DNA of 64,000 nt. Origin: Aurantiochytrium sp. KH105 (taxonomy: Eukaryota > Sar > Bigyra > Thraustochytrida > Thraustochytriidae). Below the pieces are notes generated by a model that did no database searches, was not told the DNA's origin, and saw only the letters and a program-made list of their open reading frames with translations. Below, piece by piece: positions 39,072 through 48,700 of this stretch (position 1 is its first letter; every line of letters starts with the position of its first letter). The position numbers and the translations under genes were made by a program. Where the stretch lies: assembly GCA_003116975.1 (NCBI GenBank), contig BGKB01000134.1, positions 124,001 to 188,000 on the forward strand, in the 5' to 3' direction.

Positions 39072-39776
39072 ATGGGCGTGAGCATGAAGACGACGCTTGC
39101 GGCGGCAGCGGCGCTCGTGGCGACGGTGCTGGCGCAGCACGCCCAGGCCGGCGTGGTGGGCAAGCTGCCGACATGCCCGGACGGCATGCACACCCGCTTC
39201 TGCTGGAAGGACTGCGCAGAAAACGTATGCGGGTACACGCCCGACGAGGACGAGGACTGCGCAGAGGTGCCCATGGTATGCGCGGATGGCCCCGCGCCCA
39301 AGTCGTCCTGGACCGACGCGGAGACGCGCGCCTTCCAGTTGAACTTTTGCCGCTGCGACGACCTCGACGCCTACTTTGACATGGAGACCCTCACTTGCGT
39401 GGCGACCAAGGACGAGTGCAGCAGCGACGCGAGCGAAAGCAACGTCACCGCTGTCTCCCGCCCCGAACTCGCCAGCGATGATGAGGATGTCGAAGAGGAG
39501 GATACCCTCGTCCAGATTGGCATCGTCGAGGAAGACGAGATCGACGAAGACGACGAAGAAGATGAAGAAGAAGACGCCACCCCCACGTGCCCCGACACCA
39601 TGGAGTACAAGGAGTGCGGGTCCAGGTGCGTCAAGACGTGCGGTGAAAAGGCTCCGGGCAAGTTCTGTACCATGGACTGTGTCCCCGGCTGCTACTGCAA
39701 GAAGACGAGCCGCTGGTACGACCCGGTCACGGACCGCTGCGTCAAGAAGAACAAGTGCACGCCCCGGGACCAGTAA
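39072..39776 (+). CDS. Secreted cysteine-rich protein with TIL-like domain (copy A)
   Basis: A 234-residue predicted secreted protein. Residues 1-22 are a signal peptide (KTTLAAAAALVATVLAQHAQA). Domain 1 (about 28-115) holds about ten cysteines in a pattern starting CPDGMHTRFCWKDC. An acidic Asp/Glu-rich linker (about 135-172) follows. Domain 2 (about 175-231) has ten cysteines (CPDTMEYKECGSRC ... CVPGCYCKK ... CVKKNKC), the spacing of a trypsin-inhibitor-like (TIL) fold. TIL domains occur in protease inhibitors and in adhesive or mucin-like proteins, so an inhibitor role is possible but not shown. Start at MGVSMKTT gives a proper signal peptide; the frame upstream only translates AAGC repeats. 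Copy B lies 2.3 kb downstream. Confidence 0.8.
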   Translation: MGVSMKTTLAAAAALVATVLAQHAQAGVVGKLPTCPDGMHTRFCWKDCAENVCGYTPDEDEDCAEVPMVCADGPAPKSSWTDAETRAFQLNFCRCDDLDAYFDMETLTCVATKDECSSDASESNVTAVSRPELASDDEDVEEEDTLVQIGIVEEDEIDEDDEEDEEEDATPTCPDTMEYKECGSRCVKTCGEKAPGKFCTMDCVPGCYCKKTSRWYDPVTDRCVKKNKCTPRDQ

Positions 39777-42109
39777 ACGCGCCCTTTTGTCTGTTCCCCG
39801 AGGTCTCGCGGTCTCCTTTTTGTGTAGTAGCATTATTTTCTCCCCGGGACACGCGGCTGCTCCGTAGCTGTAGCCGCATCCCATCCATGTACAATACCAC
39901 TCCCCCTACTTAGTAGCATAGTCAACCTATTCACTATTCATTGCACCAAGCAACTATCCTTGCATGATACCGCGAACCTTATACGCTGCTATCGATTGCA
40001 AGCGCCGCGCGAGATTTGAGCCGATCCCCTTGTGCTCAGTGGCGAACCTTGCTTCTACATCCCTCTCTCGCAAGTGGCCGTAGTACCTCTTGTTTCCTAC
40101 AAACAGCCCAGGCACGCGTCAACGTCAACGTCTCCAACGTTCAGCCAGCCTCGCTCCCCGCTCGACGCCGGCCCGTGCGTGGGGTACTTCGCAGAGGTCC
40201 CTCGCGCGTCCATCATCTGGCTGCTGCTGCGCTGCAGCCCGTGCAGCACGCGCAAGATCTGTGGCGAGCGAGCGAGCGTGCCCCTGGCTGATGTGACTGA
40301 GCCCGCGACGCTTACGTTACTGTTAGTATACGTGGTTTTCCCGGTCGCCATGCCTTGCCTCCACGCCGCGCCTTGCGTATACCTGCGTCCCATCACCGCG
40401 CGCGCCGTGTGCGCGAGGCCCGCTCCGCACACTGTCTCCGCTTGACGGGGCGCGCGCCGCTTCCGAGCTGTCTCCTGGCGCGCACTATGGCCGCCGCCAC
40501 CCCCGCCGTCAAGGCGCTGCAGCTGCGCGCGGCGCGGCTCCCTCGCACCTGCCAGGGCCGTGCGTCGCCGGCGGCGGCTCCGTCAAGCGCGCCGGCCCGG
40601 GCGCCGCCGAGCACAGGCCCTGGCGCGCGGCCTCTCTCGGGGCCTGCTCTCGTCGCGCCCGAGATCGAGAGCGAGATCGAGGCGCGGGAGAGGGATCGAG
40701 CGACCACGATAGAGAGAGCAGGCGGCGGCAAGGAACGGAGTCGTAATTCCTCCCTCGCTGTGGGGCGGGCCGCGGCGCACACCCCCCCCCATCGAGGGCT
40801 CCCTTTCCTGCGTCGGCCACTCGCCAGGGTCGCTGGCTAGCGCAGCCTTTTCCTCGGCCACCGTGCACCCCTCTTCGATTCCACACATGCGATCTCTCGA
40901 AGGTTCGCTCCTTGGCCGGTGGTTCGTTCCTCGTCGTCGCCTGTGAACGACGCGGCCGCCAGCCAGCTTTTTAGCTGCAGCTGCTGCGGCTGCAGCTGCT
41001 GCTGCTGCCTGGCGAGCCCGGCCGGTCAGCGACGGCGCCGTGATGCGCGGGAGCCGGAGCGAGGAGAGCGCGGGCGGGCGGGCTGGCTTCAGCCAAGAGC
41101 TCGCTCGCTCGCCCGCCAGAGTATAAAATGAATAACTACCGCCGGCCACGGAAGGAAGAGAAGCCAAGCAGGCCGTCGCGGCCGGGCCGTGCCGCCGCAC
41201 GGCCTCGCGCCGGGACCTCGCGCGGGTCCCGCGCCGGGCACCGCTCGCGCGGGGCTCGAGCCGGCCTCGCGACGCGCCGCCGACAACGCAGACGCAGGCG
41301 CAGGCGCTGACGCGAGGCCTGCGCGAGCGGGAGGCGCGAGCGCGCGGAGGGAGGGGGAGAGGCGCGGGGAGCGAGCACACCGTCTCACGCGGGCGCGCCC
41401 CGGGCGCACTTGACGGCGGCTTGACGGCGGCCTCTTGCGCACATGGCGGAACAGAGGCGAACGGGGACAACCCGCGCGCGGGTTTCCGTCAAGCCGCCGT
41501 CAAGGGGGCGGCCGGCGCAGAGGCGCGCAGAGGGGAGGTCCACTGGCGGCGGGAGGGGGACGGATCCCTAGTGTCCGGAGGGAGGGCGCGCCCCGCACGT
41601 GCGGGCGCCGGGACGAGGCAGACCGGTGAGAGGAAGCAGCTAGCTGGCAGCTAGCTGCAGGTACGCGGAAAGAGGAGGAGGAGGAGGGAGGAGGAGCCAG
41701 TGGGTGGAAAAGGAGGAGAACGAGAGAGCGGGATTCCGCAGTGTAGGCCCGCGCGCGCAAAGTCGGGTATGGCGAATAGGCAGTGTACAGCGCGCGGCGG
41801 CTACTGGGGGGAGGCAGAGAGGGGGAGGAGGCTGGGCCGCGCTGGCTGCTCCGGTTGGGCCAGCTAGCTGCTGCAATAAGACAGGGAGAGCGAGGCGCTG
41901 TGCTGTACGCGAGGCGAGGCGAGGAGACGAGGAGAGCGCGCCAGGACCAGATCCCGAACGCGACGCGCAAGAAAGCAAAACCAGAACCCGAACGCAGCAA
42001 CGCGAACCAGCAAGACAGCAACGCGAACCAGCAAGAGAGCAAGCAAGCAGCCAGCTGCAGAGCGGCCGAGCCCAAGGCGAACTCGTCGAAGCCCAAGCCC
42101 AAGCCCAGG
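39777..42109. other. Intergenic region between TIL-like copies A and B
   Basis: About 2.3 kb. The first 250 bp are AT-richer 3' flank of copy A. The rest is GC-rich with GCAGCTGC palindromes near 40974-41008, a perfect 19-bp inverted repeat (41409-41504) and purine-rich repeats approaching copy B. No gene is recognised. Confidence 0.5.
41409..41504. repeat. Perfect 19-bp inverted repeat with 58-bp loop
   Basis: Left arm CTTGACGGCGGCTTGACGG (41409-41427) and right arm 41486-41504 are exact reverse complements. The left arm itself is an 11-bp direct repeat (CTTGACGGCGG). The loop contains the palindrome CCCGCGCGCGGG at 41471-41482. Confidence 0.85.
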
Positions 42110-42769
42110 ATGAAGATGAACCTCAAGCGCAGCGCCGTGGCCGCGGTGCTCGTGGCGGCGGCCGTGGCGCAGCACGCCCAGGCCAGCGTGGTGGGCAAGC
42201 TGCCGAGCTGCCCAGACGGCATGCACACCCGCTTCTGCTGGAAGGACTGCGAGGAGAACGTGTGCGGGTACACGCCCGACGAGGATGAGAACTGCTCAGA
42301 GGTGCCCATGATGTGCGCGGATGTTATGCCCAAGCCCTCATGGACGGACGAGGAGACGCGCGGCTTTCAGTTGTCCTTTTGCCGCTGCAATGACGTCAAC
42401 GAATACTTTGACCCCGAAACGCTCACCTGTGTTGCCAGCGAAGACGACTGCAGCACCGAGACTTCAGAAAAGGACACCTCTGACGAAGAAGAGGAAGATG
42501 ACAGTGCCGATGATGTCGTGAGCATCGGAATCATCGATGATGAAGAAGAAGACGGCGAAGAGGAAGAAGATCGCACCTGCCCGCACACGTCCTTGGTCTA
42601 CAAGACATGCGGATCTGCATGCACCAAGACGTGCGGCGAGCCAGCACCAGGCAATACTTGCATCAGTAGCTGCGTATCCGGATGCTTTTGCAAAAACCCA
42701 AAGCGCTGGTACGACCCTGTCAAGCAAAAGTGCGTGCGCAAGAAGAGGTGCACCCCCCGCGACCAATAA
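42110..42769 (+). CDS. Secreted cysteine-rich protein with TIL-like domain (copy B)
   Basis: A 219-residue paralog of copy A with the same plan: signal peptide (about 1-26, ending AQHAQA), first cysteine domain starting CPDGMHTRFCWKDC, acidic linker, TIL-like second domain (CPHTSLVYKTCGSAC ... CVSGCFCKN ... CVRKKRC) and the identical C-terminus CTPRDQ. Both cysteine domains are well conserved while the acidic linker has diverged in length and order, which is what repeat slippage would give. The start MKMNLKRS follows an AAGCCC repeat directly. Function as for copy A: extracellular, possibly protease inhibition or matrix binding. Confidence 0.8.
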   Translation: MKMNLKRSAVAAVLVAAAVAQHAQASVVGKLPSCPDGMHTRFCWKDCEENVCGYTPDEDENCSEVPMMCADVMPKPSWTDEETRGFQLSFCRCNDVNEYFDPETLTCVASEDDCSTETSEKDTSDEEEEDDSADDVVSIGIIDDEEEDGEEEEDRTCPHTSLVYKTCGSACTKTCGEPAPGNTCISSCVSGCFCKNPKRWYDPVKQKCVRKKRCTPRDQ

Positions 42770-43037
42770 GAACAAAAAAATGACCACAATCCCCCCCCCA
42801 AAAAAAAAACAAAAACAAAAAAAAACGCCACCCTCCTCCTCCATGTAGCATATATATACCTTACAACGTTGCCAGTCAACCGGTACATTATTTTATCTCT
42901 TTCTCACGTTCATCTTTTTACTCATTTTACTACTCTTGCAATTACCGGAAATTGTTCTCATGCAGCGGCCATAAACACGAACAGCCTCTCGTTCAGAGAC
43001 ACGCGTTCCTTGTTTCATTCTACCACCCTTCACGTCT

Positions 43038-43540
43038 CCTCAACTCGTCTGGCCAGTATACTATAAAGCTAATTGATCAGCCAGATGTGCCCTTTTTCTC
43101 GTTTCATCTTTCATTCTTTCTGCCGTCCCCGTCCCCGTCCCCGTCCCCGTCCCTGTCCCCTCAACTTGTTCAGCCAGAGTTACTTTGTTTGCCCTTCAAA
43201 GTAAAGGAGGTTCTTTGTCGATTTTCGGGTTGATTCTAAACTAAGATTGGTCCATCTTGCATGCTGCCGTATTCGACCCCTCAACTTGCTGGCCAGCCAG
43301 GGATGCTTTGTTTGCCCTTCAAAGTAAAGGACGTTTCTTGTCGATTTTTGAGTTGATTCTATACTAAGATTGTTCAATCTTGCATGCTGCCGTCTTCGAC
43401 CCCTCAACTTGCTAGCCAGCCAGGGATGCTCTGCCCTGGTCGCTCAGGTGTGCCCTTTTTGCCGAACGTTTTCCGTGAAGATGTTCTTCCATCTATACTT
43501 TTGCCATCCCCGTCCCCTCAACTTGCTGGCCAGCCAGGCC
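43038..43540. repeat. Minisatellite, ~114-123 bp unit, five starts
   Basis: Units begin with CCTCAACTYG at 43038, 43159, 43279, 43402 and 43516. The units at 43159 and 43279 are most alike, sharing TTTGCCCTTCAAAGTAAAGG and TTGCATGCTGCCGT; the first, fourth and last are decayed. CTGGCCAGCC follows each newer start. Period is close to 40 codons, yet no gene-like frame runs through. Confidence 0.8.
43122..43158. repeat. (CCCCGT)n run inside minisatellite
   Basis: Five to six CCCCGT hexamers just before the second minisatellite unit. Confidence 0.9.
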
Positions 43541-43864
43541 GCAACATCTTCCTTCTCCTTTTCACACCCTCTTCTCTTGTGCCTCTCCACAAATGATTCA
43601 TGTCTCGCCGCCGCAAAAAAGATGGAAAGATGGATGACCGGCCGGCTCTTGCTCTCTTCGTTGCTGTACTATTCACGGTGAAAGTATAAGTACTACGTAA
43701 GCCTAATGGTAAAAAGAAAAAAAAGCATCAACTCACACAAACCGCTTTCGCCAAACACGAGTGTATCGCGCCGACAGGCACGCAGCGAGCGATCGAGCAC
43801 GTGACAAGAGCGAACGGGCAGGCGAGCGAAGGCTGCTGGCCGAGCGTGAGAGACGCCAAGCAAT

Positions 43865-44362
43865 ATGCAGCACGTCGTGCCCTCGCTCCTCGTGGCCCTG
43901 GTGCTTGCCCTCCTCGGCAGCCAGGCGTGCGCCCTCGCACTCGATTCGAACAATGGCGCGGACACGCTCCAGGCCAACGAGCTCTCGCTTGGGGACATCT
44001 TGCTCGATCTCTCCAAAAAGGAAAGGTGCACCTTTGATTGCGGCCAAAACGGAATCTCTCGCAGACGGAAAAAGTGCCTTCACGACTACACCGATTGCAA
44101 ATGCAAAAAGGGCTTCGTTCAACAAGATGTCAAGCCCTACGCTTGCGTTCCCAAGGGTTCCGACAAGAACGATGTAGAAACCCCGGATGAGTGCTCAGCG
44201 GGTCGCGTCAAGTCTTGTGGCCCCATCCGTATTTGTCATTTGAACGCTGAGCCTGTGGTCTGCGATATGTGCAGATGTCCAAACGGCCTCTATTGGAGCG
44301 AGGGCGCAAATGACTGCATCAAACGCTCCAAGTGCAAAAATTACCCTGACCAAACGTACTAA
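43865..44362 (+). CDS. Small secreted cysteine-rich protein
   Basis: A 165-residue predicted secreted protein. Residues 1-24 form a signal peptide (VVPSLLVALVLALLGSQACA). The mature part has two cysteine clusters: one around 54-90 (CTFDCG ... CLHDYTDCKCKKGF ... CVP) and one around 108-160 (CSAGRVKSCG ... CDMCRCPNGLYW ... CIKRSKC). The second resembles the end of the TIL-like domain in the two genes upstream (CRC-PNG ... C-KRSKC), so it may be a distant relative, but the cysteine count is lower. Extracellular role unknown. Confidence 0.7.
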   Translation: MQHVVPSLLVALVLALLGSQACALALDSNNGADTLQANELSLGDILLDLSKKERCTFDCGQNGISRRRKKCLHDYTDCKCKKGFVQQDVKPYACVPKGSDKNDVETPDECSAGRVKSCGPIRICHLNAEPVVCDMCRCPNGLYWSEGANDCIKRSKCKNYPDQTY

Positions 44363-44515
44363 GAGCACGTCTCCTCAAACCCAGCTACTTTTCGATTAAG
44401 AAAAGCAAGCTTCGTGATCAAAAGACAACCTAACTTTCATCATAGCGACCAGATTATGTTTCTGACGGGAAAACGAAAAAAAACTTTGGTGACTCATCTT
44501 CTTGCTTTCTTTATT

Positions 44516-44550
<35 letters not shown>

Positions 44551-44841
44551 CTATTGAAAACCACATCAAGCGTCAAGATATAATTTTACAGCCGGTTAAT
44601 CCTCTACAAGATTGCGAAAAAAATGTCCTTTTCTCCCACCAGCAACAGGACAAGTCCTTGACGGAAGTTGCTTGTGTGAATCTGGTGCACGGATCCAATC
44701 GACTTTCACAACCATTTGCTCTTCTCCAAAATGCCCAACGCCACATTTCCCTAGATTCTATGATTGTGATCCTCGCGGAATTACTGAGATGCGTACTACC
44801 TTTTAGCGGAGGAAACGTCAAGGTTTGACGGCAATTCATGT
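44363..44841. other. Convergent 3' intergenic region
   Basis: Between the secreted protein gene and the convergent pterin dehydratase gene. AT-richer, with a CTTT microsatellite. No gene recognised. Confidence 0.55.
44515..44551. repeat. (CTTT)n microsatellite
   Basis: About nine CTTT/TTTC units in the convergent intergenic region. Confidence 0.92.
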
Positions 44842-45339
44842 TCAGGCCACCTTATCGGCGGTCTCGACTGCTGCCGAGACGACGCGAACGTGCGGATTCT
44901 CCCGCAAAAATTTGGGGCTGTACTCTGTTGGAATGGCGTCGAGCTTTTGCGCAAGCTCCAAATCCACTGCCGTAAGGGCCTGTGCCGAGTGCGTCTGCAG
45001 CACAACTTTCACATTTCGGTAGCTTGTGAGGTGAAAGTCAGGATGATGATTGAGCTCCTCTGCAGCCTCTGCAGCTGCGTTGATCCATGCCATTGCCTTG
45101 ACAAAGTTCTTGGCCACAAAGCTCTTCTCCATGGAGAGATTGCCCCCGACCACTTTCCACGAGGGACAGAGCGTTTCGAGGCCTTGCGCCACCTCTTTCT
45201 CCTCAAGAGGCGTACCCGAGCACTTGCGACGCTTCTGTTCCGATGCACTCTGGCTTGCCTCGCTTGCATCTGCGCTCGCTGCCCGCGTAGTTGTTGCTGC
45301 TGCAGACTCCGTCGCGTCTGGGGTCGAGGTCTCAACCAT
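44842..45339 (-). CDS. Pterin-4a-carbinolamine dehydratase
   Basis: A 165-residue protein. The C-terminal ~105 residues match the PCD/DCoH family, which dehydrates 4a-hydroxytetrahydropterin and so helps recycle the cofactor of aromatic amino acid hydroxylases. The signature is clear: ELNHHPDFHLTSYRNVKV followed by LQTHSAQALTAVDLELAQKLD, with the His-His-Pro and Thr-His residues of the active site. Residues 1-45 are Ala/Ser/Thr-rich and may be a targeting or disordered head, making it longer than the ~100-residue minimal family. The first Met is used; no internal Met lies before the conserved part. Confidence 0.88.
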   Translation of the reverse strand: MVETSTPDATESAAATTTRAASADASEASQSASEQKRRKCSGTPLEEKEVAQGLETLCPSWKVVGGNLSMEKSFVAKNFVKAMAWINAAAEAAEELNHHPDFHLTSYRNVKVVLQTHSAQALTAVDLELAQKLDAIPTEYSPKFLRENPHVRVVSAAVETADKVA

Positions 45340-45966
45340 GGCGACTAGTCACCAACGAGAAAAGGTGCTGAGCGAGGGCACGGTTGGCCGAGCGACCTTC
45401 TCCCGCTCAGGCAGAGATCTGCACGGCGGCCTCGGCTGCCTCTGCGCGATCTCAGCAACGTACGCCTTCGTATGGTGCCGCGTAGCAGTTTTGCTTCTCA
45501 ATCTCATTGTCACCCGATGTCAGCAGTCACCAAACAAGAAGAAGACTGAGGAAAGACTTACAGTTAGGCCTAGCTTCGCCTCAAGCCAAGCATGCATGCA
45601 TTTTCCCTTCACCAAACAGTCTCTCTCACTTTCGCGGAAGCCTCTTCTTTCTTTGTTCTTAACCTCAGCACTGAACCAACAAGACGATGACAACGACGAC
45701 GATGACGCAAAGGCACCACATGTTTTTAAAAATAAAGAGAGCATGTGACCAAACATGATGTATACCGTTTTCGTTTTCGCGTTGACGCGACGAGACACAT
45801 TCTTTCCCACATACTGATGAACCTCATTTTTGCTGCTTCTAGCGCAGTCGTTAACAGCGCCGACGACCTCATCGTCTTTGGCAACTCTGACAAACATGTC
45901 TCTCCCAGAGAGCGAGGACCAAATCAAGCGCTCTCAATCCATGCGTATCTTCCTTATTCGCTCAGT

Positions 45967-46001
<35 letters not shown>

Positions 46002-46096
46002 GAGGAGGAGGAGGAGGAGCAAACAGAACACAAGCCAAGCCAGCAAGCAAGACCAAAAAAAAAATGAACTTTGGTGGTGTACGTAGGATGTGCAGT
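45340..46096. other. Intergenic region between PCD and DLD genes
   Basis: About 760 bp, with a CAG-then-GGA microsatellite at the DLD end. It should carry the PCD promoter. No gene recognised. Confidence 0.5.
45966..46019. repeat. (CAG)n(GAG)n compound microsatellite
   Basis: About ten CAG/AGC units passing directly into about six GGA units, about 75 bp beyond the DLD stop codon, probably in its 3' untranslated region. Confidence 0.93.
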
Positions 46097-47351
46097 CTAG
46101 CTGTGAATGGGCTGGCCAAAAGCAGTGGCCATGGCGGTCTCGCCAATGGCCTCGCTGAGGCACGGGTGGGGGTGGCAGACGCGGGCAAGATCCTCGGCCG
46201 AGGCGCCGTACTCGAGCGCAATGACGGCCTCGGCGATGGCCTCGCCAGCGTTAGGGCCAATGATGTGCGCGCCAAGAAGACGGTCAGTCTCCTTGTCGGC
46301 AAGGAACTTGACAAAGCCCTCGGTCTGGCGGATGGCGCGGGCACGGGAGTTGGCAACGTAGTTGAACTTGCCCTTCTTGTACGCAATGCCCTGCTCCTTG
46401 AGCTGCTCCTCGGTGGCGCCCACGGCGGCGACCTCGGGGCTGGTGTAGATCACGCCCGGCACGGTGTCGTAGTTGACGTGGCCAGCCTTGCCCGAGATGA
46501 TCTCGGCGATGGCAGCGCAGTCGTGCTCGGCCTTGTGCGCCAGCATCGGGCCCTTGATGACGTCACCACCGGCGTAGATGCTGGGAATGTTGGTGCGGAA
46601 GTGGTCGTCGACCTCGACGCGTCCAGCCTTGTCCATGGGGATGCCCATCTCCTCGAGGCCAAGACCCTGGGTGTACGGGCGGCGGCCAGTGGCGACGAGC
46701 ACGACGTCAGCGTCAATGGTCTCCGAGTCTCCGCCGCTGCTCGGCTCCATCGTCACCTTGACGCCGCTGTCCGAGACCTCGGTGCCGGTGACCTTGGTCT
46801 TCATCTTGAACTTGAGGCCCTGCTTCTGGAGCGTGCGCTGGAAGGTCTTGACGATCTCACCGTCCATGCCGGGGCAGATCTTGTCGAGGAACTCAACGAC
46901 GGTCACCTCGGTGCCGAGGCGAGCCCACACAGAGGCCATCTCGAGGCCGATCACGCCGCCACCGACGACGACGAGCTTCTCGGGGATGGTGTCAATCTCG
47001 AGGGCGCCAGTGGAGTCAACAATGCGCTTCTTAGCGTTGTCAACGGGGCAAGGGGGAAGAGGCGCGGGCTCCGAGCCGGTGGCAATGACAATGTTCTTGG
47101 CCTTGATGGTCTTGTTGTTGCCATCCTCGAGGGCCACGGACACCTCGTTGGCGCTGATGATCTTGCCCCAGCCCTGGACCCAGGTGGTCTTGTACTTCTT
47201 GAAGAGGCCGGCGATACCACCGGTGAGGCCCTCGACGACCTCGCGCTTCTTCTCCTGAAGTTTGTCGAGGTCGATCTTGACGTCGGCGACGGCAATGCCG
47301 TGGTCCGCGAAGTCGTGCTTGGCCATGTGGTAGTGGTGCGTCGACTCGAGG

Positions 47352-47386
<35 letters not shown>

Positions 47387-47617
47387 GGTGCCGCCGAGCT
47401 TGCCGCGGCCCTCCACGCACGCCGTCTTGAGCCCGAGCTGCGAGGCCTTGATGGCGCCAAAGTAGCCGCCGGGGCCGCCGCCGATGAAGACCACGTCGTA
47501 CTCCTCATCCGCCGCGCTGCTCATCGCGCGCACGCCCACGCGCGCCACGCGCTGCCGCGCCATCGCCGAGGGCGCGCGCGTGGCCGCGCGCGCCGTGTTC
47601 GCCGCCGCCGCCAGCAT
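46097..47617 (-). CDS. DLD: Dihydrolipoamide dehydrogenase (E3), mitochondrial
   Basis: A 506-residue flavoprotein that reoxidises dihydrolipoamide in the pyruvate, 2-oxoglutarate and branched-chain dehydrogenase complexes and the glycine cleavage system, reducing NAD+. The FAD-binding GGGPGGY begins at residue 46, the redox disulfide is GGTCLNVGCIPSK (C78 and C83), the NAD-binding loop is VVGGGVIGLEMAS, and the C-terminal HPHPCLSEAIGE holds the catalytic His-Glu pair. The first ~35 residues are Ala/Arg-rich without acids, a good mitochondrial presequence, which supports the first Met as start. Length fits the family (about 470 mature). One variation: HPHPC replaces the common HAHPT near the catalytic His. 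Confidence 0.95.
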
Positions 47618-48700
47618 CCTGCCTGCGCGTCTCCGCGAACGACTCGCCTCGATCCCAGCTAGCTCCGCCGCTCCGCCGCGCGCCCGCTCCGCCGCCGCCC
47701 GCCGCTCGCCGCTCTCGCCGCCGCGCCGCGCTCCAAGCCGCTCTGCCCTGCCGGAGTCGCCGCGCTGCTCGAACGGGGTCTACGCGCCGTCGACGTCGTC
47801 GTCCGCGCCCGCCTCGCCGCCGCCGACGCAGCTGCGACGCTCGCCTCCGTCTCTCTATGTATCTATCTTCTCCTCTCTGTCTGTTCCGCGCGTCTAACCA
47901 CCTATCCGCCACTATCTAGTATCCATCTTCCCGTCTATTATTATCTATCTTCTGTCTGGACGCTGCGTAGCACTGGCGGGTCTCCCCGGCTTGGGAAGCG
48001 AAGGAGGAGGCGCCGTTTTTGTGCGCCCGCGGAGAGAAAGGGCAGAGGCCGAGTGCGGCGGCGGCGGGCGCAAGTAGGGCAAACGGCGCGGGGAACAGGC
48101 GCAGAGGCGGATACTTGTGTTGCGGCCGCAGGCGCAGCTGCGCCGGGCGGGCGGGCGGGCGAGCCGGGACCGCCGCCGCTGCGCAGCGGGAGAGGAGAGC
48201 GCAGCGCGGAGGGAGGGAGGGAGGGAGCGAGGGAGCGAGGGCGGGCGGGCGGGCGCCGGCCGCGCGCAGCGGAGCAGGAGCGAGCGCGCGGGCGCGCGAG
48301 GCGGAGGCCGCGAGCCTGTGAGGCGGCGCGAGGAAAAAAAATTGTGGTGGCCGCGTAGGAAACGCCTAGGGCAGGGCTAGTGACCTGCGCCGAAGGCACA
48401 AAAGAGAGAGGGCGCGCCGCAGGGAGGGAGGACTTGGGCGCGGCGGGGCAGGATACAAAAAGGGAGGGCCGCAAGGGCGACTGGGTACGTGCGGAAAAGG
48501 GCCACGTCCAGGACGAGCGGGACGCGGTCCGTCTGCGCGGCGGTCTAGCCGAGGAAGCAGAACAGGCAGAGCAGGAGCAATCCGTCCGGGTCGGGCGACG
48601 CGCGCGAGAAGAGGGCCGCGGCAGACGCGAGGCAGGCAGGAAGGCCAGCGGGCGGGCGGGCGGGCGGGCGGGCGAGAGATCGAGGCAAAGTTCTGGCGAG
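47618..48700. other. Divergent promoter region, DLD / cytochrome b5 reductase-like
   Basis: About 1.1 kb, very GC-rich, with GGGA and GGGC tetranucleotide runs near 48213-48250 and 48647-48673. It carries one copy of the GTTTGCCCTACTTGCG motif on the minus strand. No gene recognised. Confidence 0.5.
48061..48090 (-). promoter_or_regulatory. GTTTGCCCTACTTGCG motif copy
   Basis: On the minus strand 48066-48085 reads GTTTGCCCTACTTGCGCC (within 20 bases), matching the iterated motif at 26413 and 53427. It is about 450 bp from the DLD start and 615 bp from the reductase-like start. Confidence 0.45.

Larger units (their letters stand above)
42770..43864. other. Intergenic region with ~120-bp minisatellite
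   Basis: About 1.1 kb between TIL-like copy B and the next secreted protein gene. The main content is a tandem array of ~120-bp units (43038-43540) and a CCCCGT run. A poly-C/poly-A stretch at 42793-42826 follows the copy B stop. No gene seen. Confidence 0.55.
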
